Part shown: in pieces, positions 8,684 to 17,499 of the stretch
How positions within the stretch are numbered: position 1 is the first letter of the stretch
Layout of the letters: every line of letters begins with the position of its first letter
From: Hyphomicrobiales bacterium
GTDB taxonomy: Bacteria > Pseudomonadota > Alphaproteobacteria > Rhizobiales > Rhizobiaceae
DNA: 50,013 bases
Assembly: GCA_900465915.1 (NCBI GenBank)
Contig: UBKJ01000035.1
Location: forward strand, 1-50,013
Direction of reading: 5' to 3'
Notes under the pieces: generated by a model
What the model was told of the DNA's origin: nothing
Databases searched by the model: none
What the model saw: the letters and a program-made list of their open reading frames with translations, nothing else
Program-made: the position numbers and the translations under genes

Positions 8684-9135
8684 TTGGACGAATCCTGCAG
8701 GGTTGATAACTTTCTAATTTAGAAAGCAAAAATATTCATTATTACTATAAATATAAGCGCGTAATACTATTTAAAATCTAAAAGTCAAATGCCTGTCCAT
8801 AATCGTCGGCGCCTTCCCTTCCTAGAAGCGGCGCGGCGCGATTCTGCGAGGACAATGTGGCTGAAGAAGGCGCGAATTTCGGCTTTTTGCAGAGCCGGCT
8901 GCAAAAAATGTTGATATGTCCCGCAAGAATGGCGAAGACGGCTCGGGCACGATCTTGGCCGTGGCCCGGCTGCTCGCCGGAGACCGCGACCAAACGCAAT
9001 AACGGGCGATTTGATGCGTCCAAAGAGTGAGGTCGCGCGCGCGAATTGCGCTTGACTCGCCCATGTCGAGCGCGTTGATTCCGCCGGGGAAGTTGGTTAA
9101 TCCGGCGATCAACATATCATATCAGGGAGATTTTC
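8684..9135. other. Intergenic region between GT8 gene and ABC operon
   Basis: Bases about 8708-8785 are strikingly AT-rich compared with the rest of the window and probably carry the GT8 promoter or mark an insertion junction. Bases 8786-9130 return to high GC and show no protein, tRNA or clear repeat that I can support; a short minus-strand open frame (8778-9023) has no recognisable features. The ribosome binding site GGGAG of the downstream gene lies just before 9136, and its promoter must lie in the last ~100 bases. Confidence 0.5.
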
Positions 9136-10101
9136 ATGCGTTCCAAGTTTTCGGCCATGCTTCTGGCCTTGCTGGCCACCACGGCCATCGCCGCTTCGGC
9201 TGAGGCGAAGGACGTCACCGTGGCGGTGACGGCGATCGTCGAGCATCCGGCGCTGGACGCCGCGCGCGACGGCGTCAAGGCGGCGCTGGCGGAGGCCGGC
9301 TACAAGGAAGGAGAGAATCTCAAATTCGTCTATCAGTCGGCGCAGGGCAACCCGGCCACCGCGGCGCAGATCGCCCGCCAGTTCGTGGGCGAAAGCCCCG
9401 ACGTGATCGTGCCGATCTCGACGCCCTCGGCGCAGGCTGTGGTCGCCGCCACGCATGATATTCCGGTGGTCTTCACCGCCGTCTCCGATCCGGTCGGCGC
9501 GCAGCTCGTCAAGAGCATGGAGAAGCCGGGCCGCAACGTCACCGGCCGCTCCGACATGTCGCCGGTGGCCGAGCATATCAAGCTGATCAGGGAGATCATG
9601 CCGAACATCAAGAAGCTCGGCTATCTCTACAATTCCGGCGAGACCAATTCCGTTTCCCTCCTCAAGGCGCTGAAGGAAGCCGCCGCCAAGGATGGGATCG
9701 AAGTGGTCGAATCCGCCGCCACCAAGTCGGCCGAGGTGAAGGGCGCCGCGCAGGCGCTCGTGGGCCGCGCCGACGCCATTTATGTGCCGACCGACAACAC
9801 CATCGTCTCCGCGCTGGAAAGCGCCGTCGGCGTGGCGGAGGAAGCCAAGCTTCCGCTGTTCTCGGCCGATACGGATTCGGTCAAGCGCGGCGCCGTGGCC
9901 GCCCTCGGCTTCAACTATTTCGACGTCGGCAAGCAGACCGGCGAAGTCGTGGTCCGCATCCTCAAGGGCGAGAAGCCGGGCGACATCCCGGTCGAGGTCG
10001 CCAAGGGAACCGACCTGGTGGTCAATCTCGGCGAAGCCAAGAAGATGGGCGTGGAGATTCCGAAATCCGTGCTCGACCGCGCCACCAGCAAGATCGATTG
10101 A
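9136..10101 (+). CDS. ABC transporter substrate-binding protein (ABC_sub_bind, TrpX-like)
   Basis: This is the periplasmic binding protein of a three-gene importer. A cleavable signal peptide (MRSK, Ala/Leu core, cleavage near residue 24) is followed by a periplasmic-binding fold of about 295 residues. The block QGNPATAAQIARQF and the repeated PVVFTAVSDPVGAQLV type segment match the PF04392 family, some members of which are linked to tryptophan or tyrosine uptake. GGGAG precedes the start. It is followed by the G-rich inverted repeat and then the permease. The ligand cannot be assigned; an aromatic amino acid is an inference from the family. Confidence 0.88.
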   Translation: MRSKFSAMLLALLATTAIAASAEAKDVTVAVTAIVEHPALDAARDGVKAALAEAGYKEGENLKFVYQSAQGNPATAAQIARQFVGESPDVIVPISTPSAQAVVAATHDIPVVFTAVSDPVGAQLVKSMEKPGRNVTGRSDMSPVAEHIKLIREIMPNIKKLGYLYNSGETNSVSLLKALKEAAAKDGIEVVESAATKSAEVKGAAQALVGRADAIYVPTDNTIVSALESAVGVAEEAKLPLFSADTDSVKRGAVAALGFNYFDVGKQTGEVVVRILKGEKPGDIPVEVAKGTDLVVNLGEAKKMGVEIPKSVLDRATSKID

Positions 10102-10106
10102 TCGGA

Positions 10107-10206
10107 TTAGGGGAGTAAGGGAACAGGGGCTTAGGGGAGTAGGGCGAAACTTCGCCTATTCCTTCTTCCCCTACTCACTTACTCCCCTATTCCCCTACTC
10201 CCCTAA
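10107..10206. repeat. Large imperfect G-rich/C-rich inverted repeat
   Basis: The left arm (10107-10148) is built of units like TTAGGGGAGTA and GGGGCTTA; the right arm (10151-10206) is close to its reverse complement, starting from the outer ends TTAGGGGAGTA and TACTCCCCTAA. The apex is a clean GGCGAA/TTCGCC hairpin, and the right arm carries about 14 extra bases near the apex. RNA across it would form a stem of over 30 pairs with G-U wobbles. Each strand also has four or more G-runs able to form a quadruplex. It fills the gap between the binding-protein and permease genes. Confidence 0.85.
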
Positions 10207-10222
10207 CACAAGGAACAATCCA

Positions 10223-11107
10223 GTGAGTCAGATCGCCTTCTGGGGCGCGGTCGAGTTGGGCCTCGTTTTTGCGTTTGTCGCCATCGGCGTCTATCTGGCC
10301 TTCCGCGTGCTCGATTTTCCCGATCTGACGGTGGACGGTTCGTTTCCGCTCGGCGCGGCGGTGGCCGGCGTGCTGATCCTCGGCGAAGTCAATCCCTGGC
10401 TCGCCTCGCTGGCGGCCATGGCGGCGGGCGCGGTGACGGGGCTCGTCACCGCCACGCTCAACGTGCGCTTCAAGATCCTCAACCTTCTGGCGTCGATCCT
10501 CACCATGATCGCGCTGTTCTCGGTCAATCTGCGCGTGATGGGCAAGCCGAACATCGCCCTCATCAACCAGGATACGGTGCTGACCCCCTTCTACGGCCAC
10601 GGCCTGCCGGAATATTACGTGCGGCCGCTGTTCCTCTTCGTGCTGGTGGCGGTCGCGGTGCTGCTCGTCTGGCGCTTCCTTGAAAGCGACATGGGGCTCG
10701 CCATGCGCGCCACCGGCGCCAATCCCAAGATGGCCCGCGCGCAGGGCGTCCGCACCGATCGCCAGATCTATCTCGGCATGGCGCTGTCCAACGCCCTGGT
10801 GGCGCTCGGCGGCGCGCTGTTCGCCCAGACCAACGGCTTCGCCGACGTGACCTCCGGCGTCGGCACCATCGTCGTCGGCCTCGCCGCCGTCATCATCGGC
10901 GAAACCCTGCTGCGCTCGCGAAAGCTGCTGGTCGTGCTAATCGGCTGCGTGCTCGGCTCCATTCTCTATCGCATCGCCATCCAGCTCGCGCTGTCCAATG
11001 GCGATGTCGTCGGCCTGCAGGCGTCCGACCTCAACATCGCCACCGCCCTTCTCGTGACCTTCGCCCTGATATTGCCGCGTCTGCGCCGCGGAGGAGCATC
11101 CGCATGA
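10223..11107 (+). CDS. ABC transporter permease
   Basis: This is the inner-membrane channel of the importer, a branched-chain-type permease (BPD_transp_2). The GTG start has AAGGA eight bases upstream and gives 294 residues with about eight hydrophobic segments. The frame is open much further upstream (9782), but that part overlaps the binding-protein gene in another frame and the inverted repeat, so it is not coding. Its stop overlaps the ATPase start by four bases. The RATGANPKMARAQGV loop resembles the cytoplasmic coupling helix of these permeases. Confidence 0.9.
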   Translation: MSQIAFWGAVELGLVFAFVAIGVYLAFRVLDFPDLTVDGSFPLGAAVAGVLILGEVNPWLASLAAMAAGAVTGLVTATLNVRFKILNLLASILTMIALFSVNLRVMGKPNIALINQDTVLTPFYGHGLPEYYVRPLFLFVLVAVAVLLVWRFLESDMGLAMRATGANPKMARAQGVRTDRQIYLGMALSNALVALGGALFAQTNGFADVTSGVGTIVVGLAAVIIGETLLRSRKLLVVLIGCVLGSILYRIAIQLALSNGDVVGLQASDLNIATALLVTFALILPRLRRGGASA

Positions 11108-11898
11108 TCGAACTCAGCAATCTCAACGTCGTGTTCGGCCGCGGCACGCCGCTGGAAAAGCAGGTGCTGAACGGCATCGACCTGACCATGGAGCGCGGCT
11201 CCTTCGTCACCGTGATCGGCTCCAACGGCGCCGGCAAGTCCACCCTGCTCGGCGTGCTGGCGGGCGACGTCATCCCGACCGCCGGCAAGGTGGTGATCGG
11301 CGGCAAGGACGTGACCCGCAAGCCCACCGCCGAGCGCGCCGGCCTCGTCGCGCGCGTGTTCCAGGACCCGCTGGCCGGAAGCTGCGGCGCGCTGACCATC
11401 GAGGAAAACCTGGCGCTCGCCGCCGCGCGCGGCAAGCGGCGCGACCTCACCCATGCGCTCAACGCCAATCGCCGCAACCGGTTTCGCGAGCGGGTGGCGA
11501 GCCTCAATCTCGGCCTCGAAAACCGCATGCAGGACCGCATGGAGCTTCTCTCCGGCGGCCAAAGGCAGGCGCTGTCGCTGATCATGGCCACGCTGGCCGG
11601 TTCGGAAGTGCTGCTGCTCGACGAGCACACCGCGGCGCTCGATCCCGGCATGGCCGAATTCGTGATGGAATTGACCCGGACGCTGATCGCCGAAAACAAG
11701 CTGACGGCGCTGATGGTCACCCATTCCATGCGCCAGGCGCTCGACTATGGCGACCGCACCTTCATGCTTCACGCCGGCAATATCGTCCTCGACGTCACCG
11801 GCGACAAGCGCAAGACCCTGCAGGTGGAAGACCTCATCGACATGTTCCGAAAAGTCCGCGGCCAGACGCTGGATGACGACGCGCTGTTGATCGAGTAG
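11104..11898 (+). CDS. ABC transporter ATP-binding protein
   Basis: This is the energising subunit of the importer. The Walker A motif GSNGAGKST is at about residues 39-47, the signature LSGGQRQ near 150, Walker B VLLLDEHTA near 170 and the switch histidine in MVTHSM near 205. The 264-residue length suits a short amino-acid-type ATPase. The glutamate after Walker B is present, so it should be active. It is coupled to the permease by an ATGA overlap, and holA starts only 11 bases after its stop. Confidence 0.95.
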   Translation: MIELSNLNVVFGRGTPLEKQVLNGIDLTMERGSFVTVIGSNGAGKSTLLGVLAGDVIPTAGKVVIGGKDVTRKPTAERAGLVARVFQDPLAGSCGALTIEENLALAAARGKRRDLTHALNANRRNRFRERVASLNLGLENRMQDRMELLSGGQRQALSLIMATLAGSEVLLLDEHTAALDPGMAEFVMELTRTLIAENKLTALMVTHSMRQALDYGDRTFMLHAGNIVLDVTGDKRKTLQVEDLIDMFRKVRGQTLDDDALLIE

Positions 11899-11909
11899 TC
11901 TCGCATCCG

Positions 11910-12956
11910 ATGGCGCAGAAGAAAGCAAATGAAGTTGACGGGTTTCTGAGCCGGCCGAGCAGCTCGTTTCCGGTCGTGCTTTTATACGGCCCCGACAAGG
12001 GACTGGTGAGCGAACGCGCCCGGCGCTACGCCGAGGCCACCAAGCTGCCGCTGGACGATCCCTTCGCCGTCATCCGCATGGACGCCGACGAGATCGACGC
12101 CGATCCGGCGCGGCTGGCCGACGAGGCGCGCACTATCTCCATGTTCGGCGGCGAAAGGCTGATCTGGATCAAGAACGCCGCCGGCCAGAAAAAGCTGGCC
12201 GAAGCGATAAAGCTTCTCGCCGCCGAGCCGCCGCACGAGACTTACATCCTCGTGGAAGCGGGCGACCTCAAGAAAGGCGCCGGCTTGCGCAGCGCGGTCG
12301 AAAACGGCGCCGCCGGCATGGCCCTGCCCTGCTACAGTGATGATTCGCGCGGCGTGGACGGCGTGATCGACGACGTGCTGACCGAATGGAAGATGCAGAT
12401 CGCCCTCGACGCCCGCCAGCTCCTGCGACAGAACCTCGGCGGCGACCGGCTGGCTACGCGCGGCGAATTGGAAAAGCTCTGCCTCTATGCGCGCGGCAAG
12501 GAACGCATCGACATCGACGACGTGCGCGAAGCGGTGGGCGACGCCGCCGGCCTTTCCACCGACGAGGTGATCGACGCGGTGCTGGTCGGCGACCTGCCGC
12601 GCTTCGAAACGAACTTCGACCGCGTGGTGAAATCCGGTGCGGCGCCGTTTCTGATCCTCAACACCGCCATGCGACAGTTCCGCGACGTGCAGGCGCTGCG
12701 CTATGTGATGGACACCGAACGCAAGCCCGCCGCGATGGCCGTCGCCAATGCGCGGCCGCCGGTCTTCTTCAATCGTAAAAAGCTGATGGAAACCGCGCTC
12801 GGCCGCTGGAACGGCGACGGCCTGGTCCGCATCCTCGAACGCCTGCAGCGCGCCGTGCTGGAAAGCCGCCAGAATGCGGCGCTCGCCGTGCCGATCATCC
12901 GGCAATGCCTGCTGGCCATCGCCGTCGAATCCCTGCGCAACGCAAGACGACAATAA
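11910..12956 (+). CDS. holA: DNA polymerase III subunit delta
   Basis: HolA is the wrench subunit of the clamp loader that opens the beta clamp. The 348-residue protein shows the family layout: N-terminal AAA+-like domain starting VLLYGPDKGLV, in which the P-loop is degenerate, and a C-terminal helical collar domain with LLRQNLGGDRLATRGELEKL. It follows the ABC ATPase by 11 bases without a terminator and so may be read through from the transporter promoter. In relatives I recall holA being preceded by leuS and lptE; they are not here. A hairpin terminator for the convergent parB lies at its stop. Confidence 0.93.
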   Translation: MAQKKANEVDGFLSRPSSSFPVVLLYGPDKGLVSERARRYAEATKLPLDDPFAVIRMDADEIDADPARLADEARTISMFGGERLIWIKNAAGQKKLAEAIKLLAAEPPHETYILVEAGDLKKGAGLRSAVENGAAGMALPCYSDDSRGVDGVIDDVLTEWKMQIALDARQLLRQNLGGDRLATRGELEKLCLYARGKERIDIDDVREAVGDAAGLSTDEVIDAVLVGDLPRFETNFDRVVKSGAAPFLILNTAMRQFRDVQALRYVMDTERKPAAMAVANARPPVFFNRKKLMETALGRWNGDGLVRILERLQRAVLESRQNAALAVPIIRQCLLAIAVESLRNARRQ

Positions 12957-12984
12957 AAACTCCGCCTCTCATGGAGAGACGGAG
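12953..12984 (-). terminator. Intrinsic terminator of the par operon
   Basis: CTCCGCCTCTC pairs with GAGAGACGGAG (12960-12970 with 12974-12984) around an ATG loop, with one C-A mismatch. On the minus strand the stem is followed by TTTTTATT, a good intrinsic terminator just past the parB stop. On the plus strand there is no T-run, so it serves parB rather than holA. Confidence 0.85.
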
Positions 12985-13009
12985 CTTCACTTCATCATCA
13001 AACTGAAAA

Positions 13010-13891
13010 TCAGCTCTGCAGCCGCCGGCAGATTTCGTCGAGCTGCTCCAATGAGCTGTAGCGAATCCTGACCTCGCCGCCACGCTCGCGGTGATTGATC
13101 TCCACCTTCATGCCCATGACGTCGGACAGCAGCTTTTCCAGCGCGCGCGTATCGGCGTCTTTCTCCGCCGGCGCAGCCTTGCCGGATTTCGGCGCAGCGT
13201 CGCCGCGCGCTTCCGCCTGCGACAAGGCCTCGACCTGCCGCACGGAAAGACCTTCCTTGACGATGCGCTCGGCCAGGGCGGTCGGGTTCTCCATCGTGAT
13301 CAGGCTGCGCGCATGCCCCGCCGACAACGCCCCGCCGACAATGAAATCCTGCACCGGCTGCGGCAATTTCAGCAGCCGCAGCGTATTGGCGACATGGCTC
13401 CGGCTCTTGCCGATCACCTGCGCCAGATCGGCCTGGGTATAGTCGTGATTATCGATAAGCTGTTGATATCCCAACGCTTCTTCGACCGCATTCAGATCGG
13501 CGCGCTGCACGTTCTCGATGATGGCGATTTCCAGCGCCACCCGATCGTCCACGTCGCGGATGATGACGGGAATCGAATCCACGCCCGCCCGCTGCGAGGC
13601 GCGCCAGCGCCGTTCGCCGGCGATCAGCTCATAACGATCCGGCTGGCCAGGCGCGGGCCGCACCACGATGGGCTGCACGACGCCGTGTTCCTTGATCGAC
13701 TGCGCCAGATCCTCCAGCTCCGCTTCCGAAAACATCCGGCGCGGATTGCGCGGATTGCGCGTAACGAACTCGATCGGCACATTGCGTTCGGCTGAAGCCG
13801 GCGTCTTGCGTTCCTCGACAGGACGGTCGATCTCACCGATCAGGGCGGCCAACCCACGGCCGAGACGCTTTTTCGAGGGATCGTCATTCAT
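13010..13891 (-). CDS. parB: Chromosome partitioning protein ParB
   Basis: ParB loads at parS, clamps and slides on DNA with CTP, and cooperates with ParA to segregate the origin region. The protein has 293 residues. A conserved N-terminal KRLGRGLAALIG segment, which contacts ParA, is followed by the CTP-binding domain with GERRWRAS at about residues 91-98 and ENVQRADLNAVEEA, then the helix-turn-helix with TQADLAQVIGKSRSHV, a linker and a C-terminal dimer domain. It lies downstream of parA in the rsmG-parA-parB run. Matching parS sites are at 15367 and 17460. Confidence 0.97.
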   Translation of the reverse strand: MNDDPSKKRLGRGLAALIGEIDRPVEERKTPASAERNVPIEFVTRNPRNPRRMFSEAELEDLAQSIKEHGVVQPIVVRPAPGQPDRYELIAGERRWRASQRAGVDSIPVIIRDVDDRVALEIAIIENVQRADLNAVEEALGYQQLIDNHDYTQADLAQVIGKSRSHVANTLRLLKLPQPVQDFIVGGALSAGHARSLITMENPTALAERIVKEGLSVRQVEALSQAEARGDAAPKSGKAAPAEKDADTRALEKLLSDVMGMKVEINHRERGGEVRIRYSSLEQLDEICRRLQS

Positions 13892-13958
13892 CGTTCAGCT
13901 TGTCCTGTCTTATTGTCGGCCTTTCGGCCCAAATCGTTTCGTTACCGAATCGGTCACT

Positions 13959-14780
13959 TCAGGCGGCCTGCAGCCGGCGCTCACGCTGGATCACCTCCGA
14001 CGCAAGCTGCAGATATGCCTGGCTGCCGGCGCATTTCAAATCATAAAGTATGGCCGGCTTCCCGTGCGACGGCGCTTCCGACACCCGCACGTTGCGCGGA
14101 ATGACGGTGCGATAGACCTTTTCGCCCATATAAGCGCGCACGTCCTCCACCACCTGGCTGGCGAGATTGTTGCGGCTGTCGAACATGGTCAGCACGATTC
14201 CCTGAATGGTCAGGTCCTGATTGATGGTCGAGCGCACCTGATCGACGGTTTGCAGAAGCTGGCTCAACCCCTCCAGCGCGAAAAATTCGCACTGCAACGG
14301 CACCAGCACCGAATCCGCCGCCGCCATCGCGTTAAGAGTCAACAGGTTAAGCGAAGGCGGACAATCGACCAGCACATAGGAAAACCGTTCCGAAACGGCT
14401 GAATCGAAACGCAGCGCATCGCGTAGGCGGCGCGTGCGGTCGGCCGACTGGGCGATCTCCATTTCGATGCCGAGAAGATCGAGCGTCGAAGGCACGATGA
14501 ACAGGTTCGGCACATCGGTCTGCATCGCCGCTTCCTGTGCGGAAGCCGCCTGCGTCAGCACGTCATAGGACGACAGAGGACGGTTATGCCGATCGATCCC
14601 AAGCCCCGTGCTGGCGTTGCCCTGGGGATCGAGATCGACGATCAACACCGTCTCGCCGATCGCGGCCAACGCCGTCGCCAGATTGATCGCCGTCGTGGTC
14701 TTGCCGACGCCGCCCTTCTGGTTCGCAATGGTTATGATTCTGGACATGCTTTTATCACCGCCGCCTTGCCGCTCCGTCAC
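13959..14780 (-). CDS. parA: Chromosome partitioning ATPase ParA
   Basis: ParA is the Walker-type ATPase that binds nucleoid DNA and pulls ParB-parS complexes. The deviant Walker A NQKGGVGKTTT has the signature lysine, and DLDPQGNASTG and VLVDCPPS complete the ATP site. The GTG start at 14780 has GAGGA close by and gives 273 residues; the ATG at 14747 (262 residues, beginning MSRIITIANQ) is an alternative that matches the core of relatives equally well. It begins seven bases after the rsmG stop and is followed by parB after 67 bases. Confidence 0.96.
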   Translation of the reverse strand: MTERQGGGDKSMSRIITIANQKGGVGKTTTAINLATALAAIGETVLIVDLDPQGNASTGLGIDRHNRPLSSYDVLTQAASAQEAAMQTDVPNLFIVPSTLDLLGIEMEIAQSADRTRRLRDALRFDSAVSERFSYVLVDCPPSLNLLTLNAMAAADSVLVPLQCEFFALEGLSQLLQTVDQVRSTINQDLTIQGIVLTMFDSRNNLASQVVEDVRAYMGEKVYRTVIPRNVRVSEAPSHGKPAILYDLKCAGSQAYLQLASEVIQRERRLQAA

Positions 14781-14787
14781 GTAATCC

Positions 14788-15426
14788 TCAATTCGCTTTG
14801 CGCCGCAAATTGCTGATCTCGAGAATGACGGAAGCCTGATCGATGCTGCTTGGATGTTTTACCAGATCGAAACTCCAATCGACATGGCTTTCGTCGATTT
14901 CCCGCTGGTAATCCCGCCCTTTTTGAAAAAGCGCTTTGGTTCCATGGGTTAGCCATGGCTCGGCCAATTCGAACAAATCCAAAAGCGAGGCCAGGGCGCG
15001 GGCGGTGACGATTTCCGGCGTGGCGATCCGATCCCACATTTTCTCGATTCGCTCAGCATGCACCCGCGCCGGTACGTGCAATTGTCCGGCGGCGGTGCGC
15101 AGAAACGCCGCTTTTTTACCCGCGCTTTCAATCAGATCGATGGATGCTCCCGGCCGATCCGCTAGAAAGCAAGCAGTGACGATTCCCGGAAATCCGCCGC
15201 CCGAACCCAGATCCAACCACCGTGTGGCGTTAGAAGCGAGCGGAAAGATCTGCGCGCTATCGAGAATATGCCGTTCCCAAAGATCAGCCAAAGTGGAAGG
15301 CGAAGCCAGATTGATCGCCGTCGACCACTTGCGAAACAATGCTTCGAAGGCGATCAGCCGATCCGCTGTTTCACGTGAAACAGACGGCGCGATTGAGCGC
15401 AAGCTCTGGAAATGGTCCTTGCTCAT
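14788..15426 (-). CDS. rsmG: 16S rRNA (guanine527-N7)-methyltransferase
   Basis: RsmG (GidB) methylates G527 of 16S rRNA using S-adenosylmethionine; its loss gives low-level streptomycin resistance in many bacteria. The 212-residue length is typical. The SAM-binding block LDLGSGGGFPG lies near residue 70, and ESAGKKAAFL and the TARAL block follow. The start overlaps the mnmG stop by four bases. A perfect parS site lies inside the coding sequence near its 5' end (15367-15382), so codons there serve two roles. Confidence 0.95.
   Translation of the reverse strand: MSKDHFQSLRSIAPSVSRETADRLIAFEALFRKWSTAINLASPSTLADLWERHILDSAQIFPLASNATRWLDLGSGGGFPGIVTACFLADRPGASIDLIESAGKKAAFLRTAAGQLHVPARVHAERIEKMWDRIATPEIVTARALASLLDLFELAEPWLTHGTKALFQKGRDYQREIDESHVDWSFDLVKHPSSIDQASVILEISNLRRKAN
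15367..15382. promoter_or_regulatory. parS centromere site (perfect)
   Basis: TGTTTCACGTGAAACA is a perfect 16-base palindrome identical to the canonical bacterial parS. It lies within rsmG, about 1.5 kb from the nearer end of parB. ParB is encoded in the same operon, so binding is expected. Confidence 0.96.
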
Positions 15427-17330
15427 GCCGCGCCCTGGTCGGTCATCAACTCATCCGCAGAGCGGGCGCGGCGGCCTTGTTTCCTGATCTGCGCGATCAA
15501 CAGCGCCAAGGCTGCCGGCGTCATACCGTCGATCCGCTGCGCTTCAGCGATTGTTTCCGGCTTACGGGTTTTCAGCTTTTGCTTCAGCTCATTCGACAAG
15601 CCGGAAATCGCATCAACATCGAGCCCGCTCGGAATAAGCAACTGTTCCTCGCGCTCCATAACCGCAATATCGCTCCGCTGCCGTTCCATATAAACCGCAT
15701 ATTGCGCTTCGATCTCCAGCACCTCCCGCGTTGCCGGATGGATTTGACCCAGTTCAGGCCAGATCGACGTCAAACGCGCCAAATCGACATCCGGATAGGC
15801 CAGAAGTTCATAAGCCGAGCGCCGCACGCCATCATGGTTGAGATGCAATCCATACCGGCTAGCTAGGTTGGGCGTAATCGAAAAGTCCTTGACCATCTCG
15901 CGCGCCGTAGCGATCGCCTGCTCCCTCGCATCGAACCGCGCCTTACGTTCCTTACCCAGAATACCGAACTTCTCAGCCAACGGCGTCAACCGCTGATCGG
16001 CATTGTCCGCACGCAGGGAAAGCCGGAATTCGGCGCGTGAGGTGAACATGCGATACGGCTCGCTGACGCCTCGTGATGTCAGATCGTCCACCATCACACC
16101 AATATACGCTTCGGTACGCTGAAGAGCGACCGGATCCTGCCCCCCTGCCCTACGCGCCGCATTGAGCCCAGCCAGCAGGCCTTGCGCGCCTGCTTCTTCA
16201 TATCCGGTGGTGCCGTTGATCTGGCCGGCCATAAACAAGCCGCTCACCCGCCGCGTCTCCAGTGATCGCTTCAGCTCGCGCGGATCGATGAAATCATATT
16301 CAATGGCGTAACCAGGCTGGAGCATGACGGCCTTCTCCAAACCCGGTATGGTCCTGAAAATGTCGCGCTGCACTTCTTCGGGCAAAGAAGTCGAAATTCC
16401 ATTCGGATAGACGGTATGGTCATCGAGCCCTTCCGGCTCCAGAAAAATCTGATGGCCGTCGCGGTCGCCGAATTTGACGATCTTGTCCTCGACCGAAGGG
16501 CAATAGCGCGGACCAATGCCTTCGATGGACCCCGAATACATGGCTGATCGATGCAGATTGGCGCGGATAATGGCGTGCGTTTCCGGCGTGGTGCGCGTGA
16601 TTCCGCATTCGATCTGCGGCGTCGTGATCCGATCGGTCATCAACGAAAAAGGCCTCGGATCTTCATCGGCCGCCTGCATTTCGAGGCTGCGCCAATCGAT
16701 GCTACGTCCATCGAGACGCGGCGGCGTTCCGGTTTTCAGCCTTCCGACCGCGAAACCCAACTTGCGCAAGGTATCGGACAAACCAAGCGCCGGCTGCTCG
16801 CCCATGCGGCCAGCTGGTATCTTCTGTTCGCCTATATGAATGAGTCCGTTCAGAAAAGTGCCGGTCGTCAGCACCACTGCGCCACAATCAAGAATACGAC
16901 CATCAGAAAGAATAACCCCGGTGATACGGTCTTCTTCAATACGAATATCCGAAGCGCCGCCTTCAATCACAGTAAGGTTTTCCTGAGCGGAAATCGCCTC
17001 CTGCATCGCCAAGCGATAGAGCTTCCTGTCAGCCTGGGTGCGCGGACCGCGCACGGCGGGACCCTTCCGCCGATTGAGCAACCGGAATTGAATACCGGCC
17101 TTGTCGGCGACGCGCCCCATCAAGCCATCCAGCGCGTCAATCTCGCGCACCAGATGCCCTTTGCCCAGGCCCCCGATAGCCGGGTTGCAGGACATGACGC
17201 CAATCGTATCGAAACGATGCGTGACCAAAGCCGTGTGTGCGCCTGCACGTGCTGAAGCAGCAGCCGCTTCACAGCCTGCATGGCCGCCGCCAATGACGAC
17301 GACATCGAAATTCGTGGCTTCAATCGCCAT
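15423..17330 (-). CDS. mnmG: tRNA uridine-5-carboxymethylaminomethyl modification enzyme MnmG
   Basis: MnmG (GidA) with MnmE makes the 5-carboxymethylaminomethyl group on wobble uridine 34 using FAD, NADH and a folate. The start at 17330 has AGGA nine bases upstream and gives 635 residues. The FAD-binding GGGHAGCEAA is at about residues 15-24, followed by a NADH-binding region and the C-terminal helical domain that contacts MnmE. The frame extends 29 codons further upstream to 17417, but that extension has no family match. It sits between mnmE and rsmG in the standard order. Confidence 0.96.
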   Translation of the reverse strand: MAIEATNFDVVVIGGGHAGCEAAAASARAGAHTALVTHRFDTIGVMSCNPAIGGLGKGHLVREIDALDGLMGRVADKAGIQFRLLNRRKGPAVRGPRTQADRKLYRLAMQEAISAQENLTVIEGGASDIRIEEDRITGVILSDGRILDCGAVVLTTGTFLNGLIHIGEQKIPAGRMGEQPALGLSDTLRKLGFAVGRLKTGTPPRLDGRSIDWRSLEMQAADEDPRPFSLMTDRITTPQIECGITRTTPETHAIIRANLHRSAMYSGSIEGIGPRYCPSVEDKIVKFGDRDGHQIFLEPEGLDDHTVYPNGISTSLPEEVQRDIFRTIPGLEKAVMLQPGYAIEYDFIDPRELKRSLETRRVSGLFMAGQINGTTGYEEAGAQGLLAGLNAARRAGGQDPVALQRTEAYIGVMVDDLTSRGVSEPYRMFTSRAEFRLSLRADNADQRLTPLAEKFGILGKERKARFDAREQAIATAREMVKDFSITPNLASRYGLHLNHDGVRRSAYELLAYPDVDLARLTSIWPELGQIHPATREVLEIEAQYAVYMERQRSDIAVMEREEQLLIPSGLDVDAISGLSNELKQKLKTRKPETIAEAQRIDGMTPAALALLIAQIRKQGRRARSADELMTDQGAA

Positions 17331-17459
17331 GACGCGCATCCTGAATTCTGGAAAGCAGTCTCTTGCCATGATTGGCCTAGAAACGAAAGGATAAATTTCG
17401 ACGATAGTTCGACTCATGGATAAAGGCGGGAGTCAACCTTGCCGGTCGGATTCCACAGA

Positions 17460-17475
17460 TGTTTCACGTGAAACA
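17460..17475. promoter_or_regulatory. parS centromere site (perfect)
   Basis: A second copy of TGTTTCACGTGAAACA, in the gap between mnmG and mnmE. With the site at 15367 it forms a two-site cluster about 2.1 kb apart, 6.5-9 kb from the candidate origin. Confidence 0.96.
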
Positions 17476-17499
17476 ATTTCGACATTCGCGACGTGAATC

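Noticed and set aside
8778..9023. 81-codon minus-strand open frame in the GT8-ABC gap
   Set aside because: No ribosome binding site, no motif and poor protein-like composition.
7703..9135. Attachment-site repeat of the tRNA-Arg 3' end
   Set aside because: I looked for a second copy of the tRNA 3' end beyond the GT8 gene and did not find one, so integration at the tRNA is not shown.
9782..10222. Upstream extension of the permease frame
   Set aside because: It overlaps the binding-protein gene in another frame and crosses the inverted repeat; GTG 10223 has a proper ribosome binding site.
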